NCBI RefSeq assembly: GCF_029892105.1
Contig: NZ_JARZAJ010000016.1
Coordinates: 62,001 to 126,000, forward strand
Source of the DNA: Kitasatospora sp. GP82
GTDB lineage: Bacteria > Actinomycetota > Actinomycetes > Streptomycetales > Streptomycetaceae
DNA length: 64,000 bases
Direction of reading: 5' to 3'
A program made the translations under genes and the position numbers. Below are positions 56,053-63,169 of this stretch, one piece after another (the first letter of the stretch is position 1; each line of letters opens with the position of its first letter). The notes beneath the pieces are model-generated. The model was not told the DNA's origin. It saw nothing but the letters and a program-made list of their open reading frames with translations, and did no database searches.

Positions 56053-57903
56053 TCAGAGATCCATGGTGATGTCGTACGCGGCGAGCCAGGAGTTGAGACC
56101 CAGCGCCATCTCCAGGCCGGAACGCTCGAACTGTGCACTCATGCCCGTCATCGGACGCGACAGCAGGTTCTTCGCGGCCGGGACGTCCAGCAGCGGAAGC
56201 GCCGGCGAGGACGGATCGGCGAGCATGTCGGCGAGAGCCCTGCGAAGCCCGCGCTCGTAGGCGGGGTCCTGGGTCGTCGGATACGGGCTCTTGACCCGCT
56301 CCACGATCGACTGCGGCAGCAGGTCCTTGGTGGCGGCCCGCAGCAGACTCTTCTCCCTGCCGTCGAACGACTTCATCTCCCAGGGCACGTTGAAGACGTA
56401 CTCGACCAGGCGGTGGTCGCAGAACGGCACCCGCACCTCGAGGCCCACCGCCATGCTCATCCGGTCCTTGCGGTCCAGCAGGGTCTGTACGAACCGGGTG
56501 AGGTTGACGTAACTCATCTGCCGCATACGGCGGTTGACGCCGTCTTCGCCCGCGAGTACGGGGGCCTCGGAGATCGCCTGGGTGTAGCTGTCGCGCAGGA
56601 AGGCGGGCATGCCCAGCTTCTGGATCAGGCCGGGATCGAAGAGCGACTTGCCGTCGAAGTACTTACCGGTCGCGGAGGTGAGCCAGGGGAACGTCTCGGC
56701 TTCGACCGCCTCGCGGTCGAAGAACCAGCGGTATCCGCCGAACACCTCGTCCGCCGACTCCCCGGAGAGCGCCACCGTCGAGCGGGCGCGCACCGCCTGG
56801 AACAGCCGGTACAGGGAGGGCCACATATCGCCCCAGTACGCCGGCGGCAGGTCCAGTGCGGCCAGAACCTTGGCGCGCAGCTCCGGGTCTGCCAGCTCGG
56901 CGCTGTCGATGATGATCTCGCTGTGGTCGGCGCCGATGTGCTGCACCAGGTCGCGCACGAATGGTGCGTCCGAGGTGCCGCGCACCGGGTCCTCGATGAA
57001 CTCCGCGCCGTGGTCGGCGAAGTCGACGGAGAAGGAGCGCACCGGCCCCTGGCCTCGGGGGCCCAGTTTCCGGTGTGCCAGGGCGGTGATCGCGGAGGAG
57101 TCCAGACCCCCGGAGAGCAGCGAGCACAGCGGCACGTCGGCGACGGTCTGGCGGTCCACGATGTCGTCGAGCAGTCCGCGCACCGTGTCGATGGTGGTGG
57201 CCAGGTCGTCGGTGTGCTCGCGGGCCTCAAGTGCCCAGTACGTCCGCTTGGTCAGCCCCGAGGCCTGGATCCGTACGAGCTGGCCGGGGCGCACTTCGTA
57301 CATGCCGGAGAAGACGCCGTGCTCGGGGGTCTTCACCATCTCCAGGACCTCGCGCAGGCCGTCCGAGCCGACCCGGCGGGGGACTGCGGGATGGCCGAGA
57401 ATCGCCTTGGGCTCGGAGCCGAAGACCACGCCGTCGGCGGTCGGGAAGTAGTAGAGCGGCTTGACGCCCATGCGGTCGCGGATCAGCAGCAGGGTCTGGC
57501 TGCGGGCGTCCCACAGGGCGAACGCGTACATGCCGTTCAGCCGGGTGACGAGGTCCTCCCCCCACTCCAGATAGCCGCGCAGCACGACCTCCGTGTCGCT
57601 GCGGGTCCTGAAGTGGTGGCCGCGGGACTCCAGTTCGCGGCGTAGCTCCTGGAAGTTGTAGACCTCGCCGCTGTAGGTGAGGCAGGCCAGTGTGCGGCCG
57701 TTGTCCTCGGCCGTCATCGGCTGCCGGCCGCCGTCCAGGTCGATGATCGACAGCCTGCGGTGGCCGAGGGCGGCGTGCTCGTCGGCCCACATGCCCGACG
57801 CGTCCGGACCACGGCAGGCCATGGTCCGGGTGAGTACCTCGAGGGTGTGGTGGTCCTGGCGGACGTCACGGGTGAAGTCCACCCATCCGGCGATTCCGCA
57901 CAT
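56053..57903 (-). CDS. Glutamine-hydrolysing asparagine synthetase-like amidotransferase (AsnB)
   Basis: 616 aa. Class II glutaminase domain: MCGIAGWVDFTRDVRQDHHT with nucleophile Cys2, RGPDASGMWADEHAALGHRR, YSGEVYNFQELRREL. Synthetase domain: LCSLLSGGLDSSAITALAHR (PP-loop SGGLDSS), ALSGESADEVFGGYRWFF, and VRVPFCDHRLVEYVFNVPWE. All catalytic motifs are intact. AAGGAG precedes the ATG; the upstream extension to 58323 is not coding. Because it sits among biosynthetic-looking genes (Gfo/Idh, GNAT, 5-aminolevulinate synthase), it could amidate a small-molecule acid rather than supply Asn. Either reading is possible. Confidence 0.9.
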   Translation of the reverse strand: MCGIAGWVDFTRDVRQDHHTLEVLTRTMACRGPDASGMWADEHAALGHRRLSIIDLDGGRQPMTAEDNGRTLACLTYSGEVYNFQELRRELESRGHHFRTRSDTEVVLRGYLEWGEDLVTRLNGMYAFALWDARSQTLLLIRDRMGVKPLYYFPTADGVVFGSEPKAILGHPAVPRRVGSDGLREVLEMVKTPEHGVFSGMYEVRPGQLVRIQASGLTKRTYWALEAREHTDDLATTIDTVRGLLDDIVDRQTVADVPLCSLLSGGLDSSAITALAHRKLGPRGQGPVRSFSVDFADHGAEFIEDPVRGTSDAPFVRDLVQHIGADHSEIIIDSAELADPELRAKVLAALDLPPAYWGDMWPSLYRLFQAVRARSTVALSGESADEVFGGYRWFFDREAVEAETFPWLTSATGKYFDGKSLFDPGLIQKLGMPAFLRDSYTQAISEAPVLAGEDGVNRRMRQMSYVNLTRFVQTLLDRKDRMSMAVGLEVRVPFCDHRLVEYVFNVPWEMKSFDGREKSLLRAATKDLLPQSIVERVKSPYPTTQDPAYERGLRRALADMLADPSSPALPLLDVPAAKNLLSRPMTGMSAQFERSGLEMALGLNSWLAAYDITMDL

Positions 57904-57953
57904 CTGCGGTCTCCTTCTGCTGTCGGGAAGCTGGAGTTGGGGAGCTGCTGTCA

Positions 57954-58016
57954 AGAAGAGGGGCCGGGGGAAGTGAGGCCGGGGGAGGGGTGAGAAGAGG
58001 AGGGGAGAGAAGGGGT
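57954..58016. other. Purine-only-like tract between asnB-like and oxidoreductase genes
   Basis: About 60 nt of the plus strand are almost only G and A (runs like GAAGAGG, GGGGGAGGGG, AGAAGAGGAGGGGAGAGAAG). The transcript of the minus-strand genes is thus C/U-rich and nearly G-free here, a composition that suits Rho loading. Confidence 0.4.
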
Positions 58017-58028
58017 GAGTGGTGACGG

Positions 58029-59084
58029 TTAGCCGAGGCGCTCCCAGTCGGCCTCCTGGAGCACGGTCCTGCCGTCCGGGAAGTAGGCCGCCGGGCCGAT
58101 GACCCGCGCGTCGCGCTCCATCCCGTTCAGGAGCCTCTGCAGGCCGAGCGCGCTCGCCAGGTCGGGAAAGGGCGACTCCGGGTGGCGGCCCGTGGTGACG
58201 AAGCGGGTGACGTCGGCTGCCATCCGGCCCAGCTTGACCACGGTTTCCGCGCCTGCCGGTACGGGCTGCCGGCCGGTGTCCAGTTCGTGGATCACCTCGT
58301 CGCCGTGGGAGGTGCGACGCCATACGCGCAGCCGGTCGGCGTCCCAGGCGGGGGTGTCGTACACCGCGCTCGCGTACACCAGGTCGCCCTCCGGAGAACG
58401 CAGGACGAAGTCGATCTCGCGTTTGCGCGTGATGTTCACAAAGCTGCTATAGCCGGTGACCAGGCCCGTCCGGAGGCGGCCGGCGACGGCCACGCTGTCG
58501 AGCACCGCCGGTCCGGAGACGGAGAAGTCGGAGCGGGTGCCGAGTACGGACTCCAGGGCGATCCCCTGGCCGTCCCCCGCGATCCACTGGACGAGGTCGA
58601 GCGGGTGGATGGCCTCGCTCGGCACGCCGCTGGTGGGGCGGTGGTCGTTGATCCGGTCCTTGCCCCAGGTGAAATGGGCCCGCACCAGTTCGAGGCCCTG
58701 CCGTCGGATGTGGTCACGGAGGAAAACGGTGGTCTCGGAATAGCGCTCGACCAGATCGAGGCAGAAGCCGGACGTCTTCGCGAGGCTCTCCTCGACCTTC
58801 GCCAGATCGTCCCCGGACGTGGTGAGCGGTTTCTCCGCGACCACGAATCCCTCGAATCCGGCAAGCGCGGTGAGCACCGAGGCATGCGCGGCGTCCGGAA
58901 CGGTGACCACGACGACATCCGGGCGGAAATGGGCAACGGCTCGGTCGACGGCATCGTAATAGGGGATGTCCGTACGTGTCCTGGTGCGGCCGACGTATGC
59001 GAAGGAAACCGGCTCCCCGGTATTCGTGAACGCCTTGTGGAAACGTGTTCCGGCATAGCCGAGCCCGGCGATCAGGATTTTCAT
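58029..59084 (-). CDS. Gfo/Idh/MocA-family oxidoreductase
   Basis: 351 aa. N-terminal Rossmann fold KILIAGLGYAGTRFHKAFTN (GxGxxG-like), then VVVVTVPDAAHASVLTALAG and GFVVAEKPLTTSGDDLAKVE with the family EKP motif whose Lys is catalytic. The C-terminal domain has HFTWGKDRINDHRPTSGVPS, EAIHPLDLVQWIAG (H-x-x-D motif). Typical substrates are sugars or inositols; none is evident. It lies between the GNAT gene (3-nt gap) and the AsnB-like gene in one operon. Confidence 0.85.
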   Translation of the reverse strand: MKILIAGLGYAGTRFHKAFTNTGEPVSFAYVGRTRTRTDIPYYDAVDRAVAHFRPDVVVVTVPDAAHASVLTALAGFEGFVVAEKPLTTSGDDLAKVEESLAKTSGFCLDLVERYSETTVFLRDHIRRQGLELVRAHFTWGKDRINDHRPTSGVPSEAIHPLDLVQWIAGDGQGIALESVLGTRSDFSVSGPAVLDSVAVAGRLRTGLVTGYSSFVNITRKREIDFVLRSPEGDLVYASAVYDTPAWDADRLRVWRRTSHGDEVIHELDTGRQPVPAGAETVVKLGRMAADVTRFVTTGRHPESPFPDLASALGLQRLLNGMERDARVIGPAAYFPDGRTVLQEADWERLG

Positions 59085-59087
59085 GAC

Positions 59088-59645
59088 TCATACGCCTCTC
59101 AGGTCCAGGGTCAGCAGGTCCTCGCCGGTCGGGCGGAAGCCGAGGTTTCGGTAGAGCCCGGCACCGTCCGTGGTCGTCTGGAGTGCGACCTGCTGCACTC
59201 CGCGCACCCGCAGCCAGTCGAGCACGTACGCCATCACCCGTACGCCGAGGCCCTGGCGGCGGCTCGCCGGGTCGACCACCACCGTCTGCACCCACCCCAC
59301 CTGCCCCGTCAGGCAGTGCGCGGTCGGGGCGCGGTCGTCGATCACGGCGATGGCGCAGGCCCGCAGGGCGGTCGCGGCACCGCAGGCCGCGACGTGGATC
59401 CGCTGGTCCTCGCGGAGGAGGACGCGCTCCAGCCACTGCCGGTAGCCGTGTCGCCAGGCCGCATCCTCCTCGGGGCTGTGGGCCGCATAATGCCCGCCTC
59501 CCATGCTGAGAAGGTAGCCGCGTAGTCGGACTAGTTCCGCTATGTCTGCCGCGGTCGCTGCGCGCGGCCGAAGATTTCTCTGGCCAATCACAGAAGGAAC
59601 TGTAGGAAGGTTCCGGCGGTAAGAGAAATGGCCTGAACGGGGCAT
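59088..59645 (-). CDS. GNAT-family N-acetyltransferase
   Basis: Up to 185 aa. NLRPRAATAADIAELVRLRG opens the domain; WVQTVVVDPASRRQGLGVRVMAYVLDWL is motif A with RRQGLG for acetyl-CoA; LQTTTDGAGLYRNLGFRPTG is motif B. The ATG at 59645 has no ribosome-binding site and lies only 10 nt from an operator-like repeat; GTG at 59591 (18 codons shorter) is an alternative that keeps the domain whole. It heads the operon GNAT-Gfo/Idh-AsnB and may acylate an amine of the pathway. Confidence 0.75.
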   Translation of the reverse strand: MPRSGHFSYRRNLPTVPSVIGQRNLRPRAATAADIAELVRLRGYLLSMGGGHYAAHSPEEDAAWRHGYRQWLERVLLREDQRIHVAACGAATALRACAIAVIDDRAPTAHCLTGQVGWVQTVVVDPASRRQGLGVRVMAYVLDWLRVRGVQQVALQTTTDGAGLYRNLGFRPTGEDLLTLDLRGV

Positions 59646-59654
59646 CTATGCGCC

Positions 59655-59701
59655 GACCGCATAACTCCTTCGAGACCCTCGCTGCCTCGTCTTATGCGGT
59701 C
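59655..59701. promoter_or_regulatory. Inverted repeat in the GNAT / 5-aminolevulinate synthase promoter region
   Basis: GACCGCATAA (59655-59664) and TTATGCGGTC (59692-59701) are perfect 10-bp arms 27 nt apart between two divergent genes, probably bound by one regulator (the LysR or the butyrolactone receptor nearby). Confidence 0.55.
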
Positions 59702-59795
59702 ATTCCATGAACGCCGGTCGCCGGTATTTCTCTTGCCGGAGGCGGTGGGCTACGTTCTCGCCAGCATAGGTTCCCGCAGTGCGTACGGAGGATTT

Positions 59796-61028
59796 GTGTT
59801 CAATTACGTAGACTTCTTCTCCGCCGAGATCGACGAGCTGAAGCGGCGGGGTGGGTACCGGACCTTTCTTGAGATCGAGCGACGGGCGGGCATGTTCCCG
59901 GCGGCACTGAGGCACCGGCCGGGACCCGGCCGCCGTATCAGTGTCTGGTGCAGCAACGACTACCTCGGCATGGGCCAGCACCCGCTCGTCCTGGAGTCCA
60001 TGAAGACGGCCATCGACGAATCGGGGGCGGGCAGCGGCGGTTCACGCAACATCTCGGGCAACAGCCACTACCACGTACGACTCGAGGAGGAACTGGCCGA
60101 CCTGCACGGCATGGAGGCGGCACTGATCTTCCCCTCCGGCTACTCGGCCAACGACGCGGCTCTCACGGTGCTCGCCGGACGGCTGCCGGGCGGCGTGGTC
60201 TTCTCCGACGAGCTCAACCACGCGTCGATGATCGCGGGTATCCGGCACAGCGGGGCCGAGAAGCACGTCTTCCGCCACAACGACGCCGATCACCTCGAAG
60301 AGCTGCTGGCGGGCACCGACCCGGCGCTGCCCAAGCTCATCGCGCTGGAGAGCGTGTACTCGATGGAGAGTGACGTCGCCCCACTGGAGCGGATAGCCCA
60401 ACTCGCCACCGAGTACGGGGCCTTCACCTATCTCGACGAGGTGCACGCGGTCGGCATGTACGGCCCGCAGGGCGCGGGCAAGGCCCCGGAGCTGGGACTT
60501 GCGGGCCGCTTCGACGTCGTGCAGGGCACGCTCGCAAAGGCATTCGGCGCCGCGGGCGGCTATGTGGCAGGCCCCGCGCCGGTGATCGACGCCGTCCGCA
60601 GCTTCGCGTCCGCGTTCATCTTCACCACCTCGCTGCCTCCGGCGGTCGCGGCCGGTGCGCTGGCCGCGGTCCGGCACCTGAGGCGGTCCGACCGCGAGCG
60701 CGCGCAGCTGCGGGCCAAGGCGGCCCTACTCCAGGGGCTGCTGCGAGAGTGCGGCATCCCGGTGGTCTCGGACGAGGCGCATATCGTGCCGGTCCTGGTC
60801 GGTGACGCCGACAGGTGCCGGGAGGTCGCGAGCGAGCTCCTGGAGCGGCACGGCATCTACGTGCAGCCGATCAACTCGCCGAGTGTCCCCGTCGGTTCGG
60901 AGCGGCTGCGGGTGACTCCGACCCCTCAGCACAGCGACGACGAGGTGATCGCCTTCGCCAAGGCGCTGGACGGGATCTGGGAGCGAGCCGATCTGCCGCG
61001 CAGGATCGCCGCCCCCGTGGCCGGCTGA
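59796..61028 (+). CDS. 5-aminolevulinate synthase (pathway-specific)
   Basis: 410 aa PLP enzyme of the alpha-oxoamine synthase family, joining glycine and succinyl-CoA. WCSNDYLGMGQHPLVLESM, GSGGSRNISGNSHYHVRLEE, FSDELNHASMIAGIRHSGAE, FTYLDEVHAVGMYGPQGAG and VQGTLAKAFGAAGGYVAG (PLP Lys) match true ALAS rather than KBL or BioF; FRHND and HGIYVQPIN are ALAS-specific. GGAGG 5 nt before GTG 59796 decides the start. Actinomycetes make haem precursors from glutamate, so an ALAS gene usually serves secondary metabolism, e.g. the C5N unit of manumycin-type compounds or moenomycin. No acyl-CoA ligase or amide synthase is adjacent, so the product here is open. Confidence 0.9.
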   Translation: MFNYVDFFSAEIDELKRRGGYRTFLEIERRAGMFPAALRHRPGPGRRISVWCSNDYLGMGQHPLVLESMKTAIDESGAGSGGSRNISGNSHYHVRLEEELADLHGMEAALIFPSGYSANDAALTVLAGRLPGGVVFSDELNHASMIAGIRHSGAEKHVFRHNDADHLEELLAGTDPALPKLIALESVYSMESDVAPLERIAQLATEYGAFTYLDEVHAVGMYGPQGAGKAPELGLAGRFDVVQGTLAKAFGAAGGYVAGPAPVIDAVRSFASAFIFTTSLPPAVAAGALAAVRHLRRSDRERAQLRAKAALLQGLLRECGIPVVSDEAHIVPVLVGDADRCREVASELLERHGIYVQPINSPSVPVGSERLRVTPTPQHSDDEVIAFAKALDGIWERADLPRRIAAPVAG

Positions 61029-61084
61029 CCCATCCGACCCGCCACACCGGTGGCGACGGGGTGTACGACCCGGTGACGGTCGGC

Positions 61085-61113
61085 GGGTGGTGGCCGGCGG
61101 CGGGCCACCACCC
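61085..61113. terminator. Terminator between ALAS and LysR genes
   Basis: GGGTGGTGGCC and GGCCACCACCC form a perfect 11-bp stem with a 7-nt loop between convergent genes. Confidence 0.8.
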
Positions 61114-61114
61114 C

Positions 61115-62041
61115 TCAGCGGCGCGGGCCGGCCGTCAGTACTTCCTGCCGAGCGATGGCCGACGCGCGTCCCCCGCGTGCGGACGTCATCCGCTTGACCA
61201 CGCGCGTGAAGTGTTCCGCCAGCGGATGCGCCCCCTGGACCGGGCAGACCAGCGAGATCGGGATGATCGGCGCTCTCTCCAGGGGGACGCATCTCACCGA
61301 GGGGTGCAGATTGCGCCGCAAGACGAGATCCGGCAGCACGGCGACCCCACGGCCCGCCGCGACGGACTCAAGACACTCGTCGAAGTTGTCGCAGCACAGG
61401 GCGACCCGCGGCCTGAGGCCCCCCGGCCAGTCGTCGTCGGTCATCGGTCCGCTCACCGAGTTGACGACGAACGGATATCCGGCCAGCTCCGACCACTCGA
61501 CCACGGCACGTGCGGCCAGCGGATGGTGCTGCGCCACCACGGCCACGTACTCCTCCCTGCCGAGCGGGGTGATCCGCAAGCCGTCCAGGGGTGGCCTGCC
61601 GCGCAGTATGGCCACATCGACAGCTCCCAGGTCCACGCCGGCGCCGGGGTCGTCCCGCCGCCGCAGCTCCACTCGCGCTTCGGTCTCCCGCTCGAAGGCG
61701 ACGATCGCGTCCTGCACCCAGCCGTCGGGCAGCAGCCAGGAGAAGCCGAGCCGCAGGGCGGGGCGTTCGGTGCCGGGGGAGAGCGCCTCCTCGAAGCGAG
61801 GGAGCAGTACCCGAAGCTGCTCGCGAAGCTTCACGCCCTCCGGACTGAGGGACACCTGTCGGGTGGTCCGGTAGAAGAGGTGTACGCCCAGCTGCTCCTC
61901 CAGCCGCTGGATGGAGCGGGTCAGCGCGGGCTGGTTGCTGTCGAGCTGGGTCGCGGCATGCGTGAAACTGAGTGTCTCCGCCACCGCGAGGAAGGCACGC
62001 AGGTGCCTGAAGCTGACATCCCTGGCATCTGAGGTCCGCAT
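61115..62041 (-). CDS. LysR-family transcriptional regulator
   Basis: 308 aa. HTH: SFRHLRAFLAVAETLSFTHA, ATQLDSNQPALTRSIQRLEE, QLGVHLFYRTTRQVSLSPEG. The effector domain has the usual two-lobed pattern (LRLGFSWLLPDGWVQDAIVA; VDVAILRGRPPLDGLRITPL; LESVAAGRGVAVLPDLVLRR). GAGG lies 8 nt before the ATG. It is convergent with the ALAS gene and may control the biosynthetic genes. Ligand unknown. Confidence 0.9.
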   Translation of the reverse strand: MRTSDARDVSFRHLRAFLAVAETLSFTHAATQLDSNQPALTRSIQRLEEQLGVHLFYRTTRQVSLSPEGVKLREQLRVLLPRFEEALSPGTERPALRLGFSWLLPDGWVQDAIVAFERETEARVELRRRDDPGAGVDLGAVDVAILRGRPPLDGLRITPLGREEYVAVVAQHHPLAARAVVEWSELAGYPFVVNSVSGPMTDDDWPGGLRPRVALCCDNFDECLESVAAGRGVAVLPDLVLRRNLHPSVRCVPLERAPIIPISLVCPVQGAHPLAEHFTRVVKRMTSARGGRASAIARQEVLTAGPRR

Positions 62042-62089
62042 GACTCATCCTCGATTCCGTCAGAGTGCGTCGGTTCTCGTGCGCCGGTG

Positions 62090-62404
62090 CTAGAGAGCCG
62101 CGCAGCGGACGCCGGTCAGGCGCCTGGCGCGGGCATAGGTGACCGTGGCCGAGAAGCGGACCTCGCCGCCCTGCACGGCCGTGACGGTGAGCCGGGCGCT
62201 GTCGTCGGCGCCCGAGGCGCAGGCGGCGGGAAGCACGGTGATCGTGCAGGGGGAGCCGGGCTCCAGGTGCCGGAAGAACGCACAGTCGAGGCCCAGGATG
62301 TCGGCAGGGCCGTCGCCCTCCGTGCCGTCTAACCGGTGGACGAGCTGTGGGGATACGGCGCCGGCCTCGGCCTTGGCGGCCGCAGTGCGCGCAGGCATGT
62401 GCAT
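62090..62404 (-). CDS. Miniature AfsA/ScbA-like hotdog protein
   Basis: 104 aa, with GGGAGGGG 6 nt before the ATG. Residues ~18-24 read VSPQLVHR, like the 'VPxxLVHR' start of AfsA-type butyrolactone synthases. Then, instead of ~230 residues, the chain goes straight to ILGLDCAFFRHLEPGSPCTI, TV... and SARLTVTAVQGGEVRFSATV, which resembles the end of the second hotdog of ScbA ('..GTRFVRYAEFDSPCWI..', '..TVRVTGHQDGSLVF..'). It seems to be an internally deleted AfsA homologue, lacking the catalytic parts. It is divergent from a butyrolactone-receptor gene, the place an afsA gene would occupy. The homology is my reading of short motifs and needs a profile search. Confidence 0.5.
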   Translation of the reverse strand: MHMPARTAAAKAEAGAVSPQLVHRLDGTEGDGPADILGLDCAFFRHLEPGSPCTITVLPAACASGADDSARLTVTAVQGGEVRFSATVTYARARRLTGVRCAAL

Positions 62405-62421
62405 GGAACCCCTCCCGTGAT

Positions 62422-62440
62422 CACACCAATGGCTGGTGTG
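62422..62440. promoter_or_regulatory. Palindrome between mini-AfsA and receptor genes
   Basis: CACACCA and TGGTGTG are perfect 7-bp arms around ATGGC, 18 nt upstream of the mini-AfsA start. Candidate operator. Confidence 0.5.
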
Positions 62441-62457
62441 CCGAACCTTGCAGAAAT

Positions 62458-62477
62458 AACATAGAGGGCGTTCTGTT
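62458..62477. promoter_or_regulatory. ARE-like operator for the butyrolactone receptor
   Basis: AACATAGAGGGCGTTCTGTT, a 20-bp imperfect palindrome with AACA/TGTT ends, resembles the autoregulatory elements bound by ScbR/ArpA-type receptors. It lies 30 nt upstream of the receptor gene. Confidence 0.5.
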
Positions 62478-62506
62478 TCATTGTCGAGGGAAAACTTAGG
62501 GCTGAA

Positions 62507-63133
62507 GTGACGAGACCCCAGCAGGAACGTGCAGTTCAGACCCGTAGGGCGATAGTCCGCGCGGCTGCCGAAGTGTTCGACGAGGCGGGGTACGTCGGGG
62601 CGAGGATCACCACCATCCTGGCCCGCGCCGGCACGACCCAGGGCGCCATGTACTTCCACTTCAGGTCCAAGGAGGACCTCGCGAGGGCCGTGATGCTGGA
62701 GCAGGCCTCCGACCTGCGGCTGCCGCGGACCCCCCGGGGCCTCCAGCAGTTGGTGGACATCACCCTCAGCATCGCGGTGGGGTTGCAGCACGATGCGCTG
62801 CTGCGCGCAGGAGTGCAGCTGGCGGTGGACCAGGGCGGACCGGTCGGCCCCGACGACTCGGTGTACGCGTGGTGGTCCGAACGGTTCCGGGAGGAGCTGG
62901 TGGTGGCCCGCGACAAGGGCGAGACGCGTGCCGACATGGACATCGAGGAGTTCGCCGAGCTGCTGGTGGGCGCCTACACCGGGACTCAGATCCTGTCGAA
63001 CATCCGCTCCGGCCGGGCGGATCTGCCGGAGCGGATCATGACCCTCTGGAAGTACCTGCTGCCTGGCGTCGCCACCCCCGAAACGCTGTCGGCCATCACG
63101 CTCGCCGTGGAGCGGAAGCCGCAGCGGGTGTGA
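62507..63133 (+). CDS. Gamma-butyrolactone receptor (ScbR/ArpA family, TetR fold)
   Basis: 208 aa. The N-terminus QQERAVQTRRAIVRAAAEVF, DEAGYVGARITTILARAGTT, QGAMYFHFRSKEDLARAVML is diagnostic for this group. The ligand pocket has the conserved Trp-containing stretch VYAWWSERFREEL and the tail GAYTGTQILSNIRSGRADLP. Receptors of this type repress antibiotic genes until a butyrolactone signal binds. Start is GTG with AGGG upstream. The partner synthase position is taken by the mini-AfsA protein, so it may listen to a signal made elsewhere. Confidence 0.9.
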   Translation: MTRPQQERAVQTRRAIVRAAAEVFDEAGYVGARITTILARAGTTQGAMYFHFRSKEDLARAVMLEQASDLRLPRTPRGLQQLVDITLSIAVGLQHDALLRAGVQLAVDQGGPVGPDDSVYAWWSERFREELVVARDKGETRADMDIEEFAELLVGAYTGTQILSNIRSGRADLPERIMTLWKYLLPGVATPETLSAITLAVERKPQRV

Positions 63134-63169
63134 GCGCCGGGCGCCCGGTGCTCGTCCTCGGCGTGCGGG

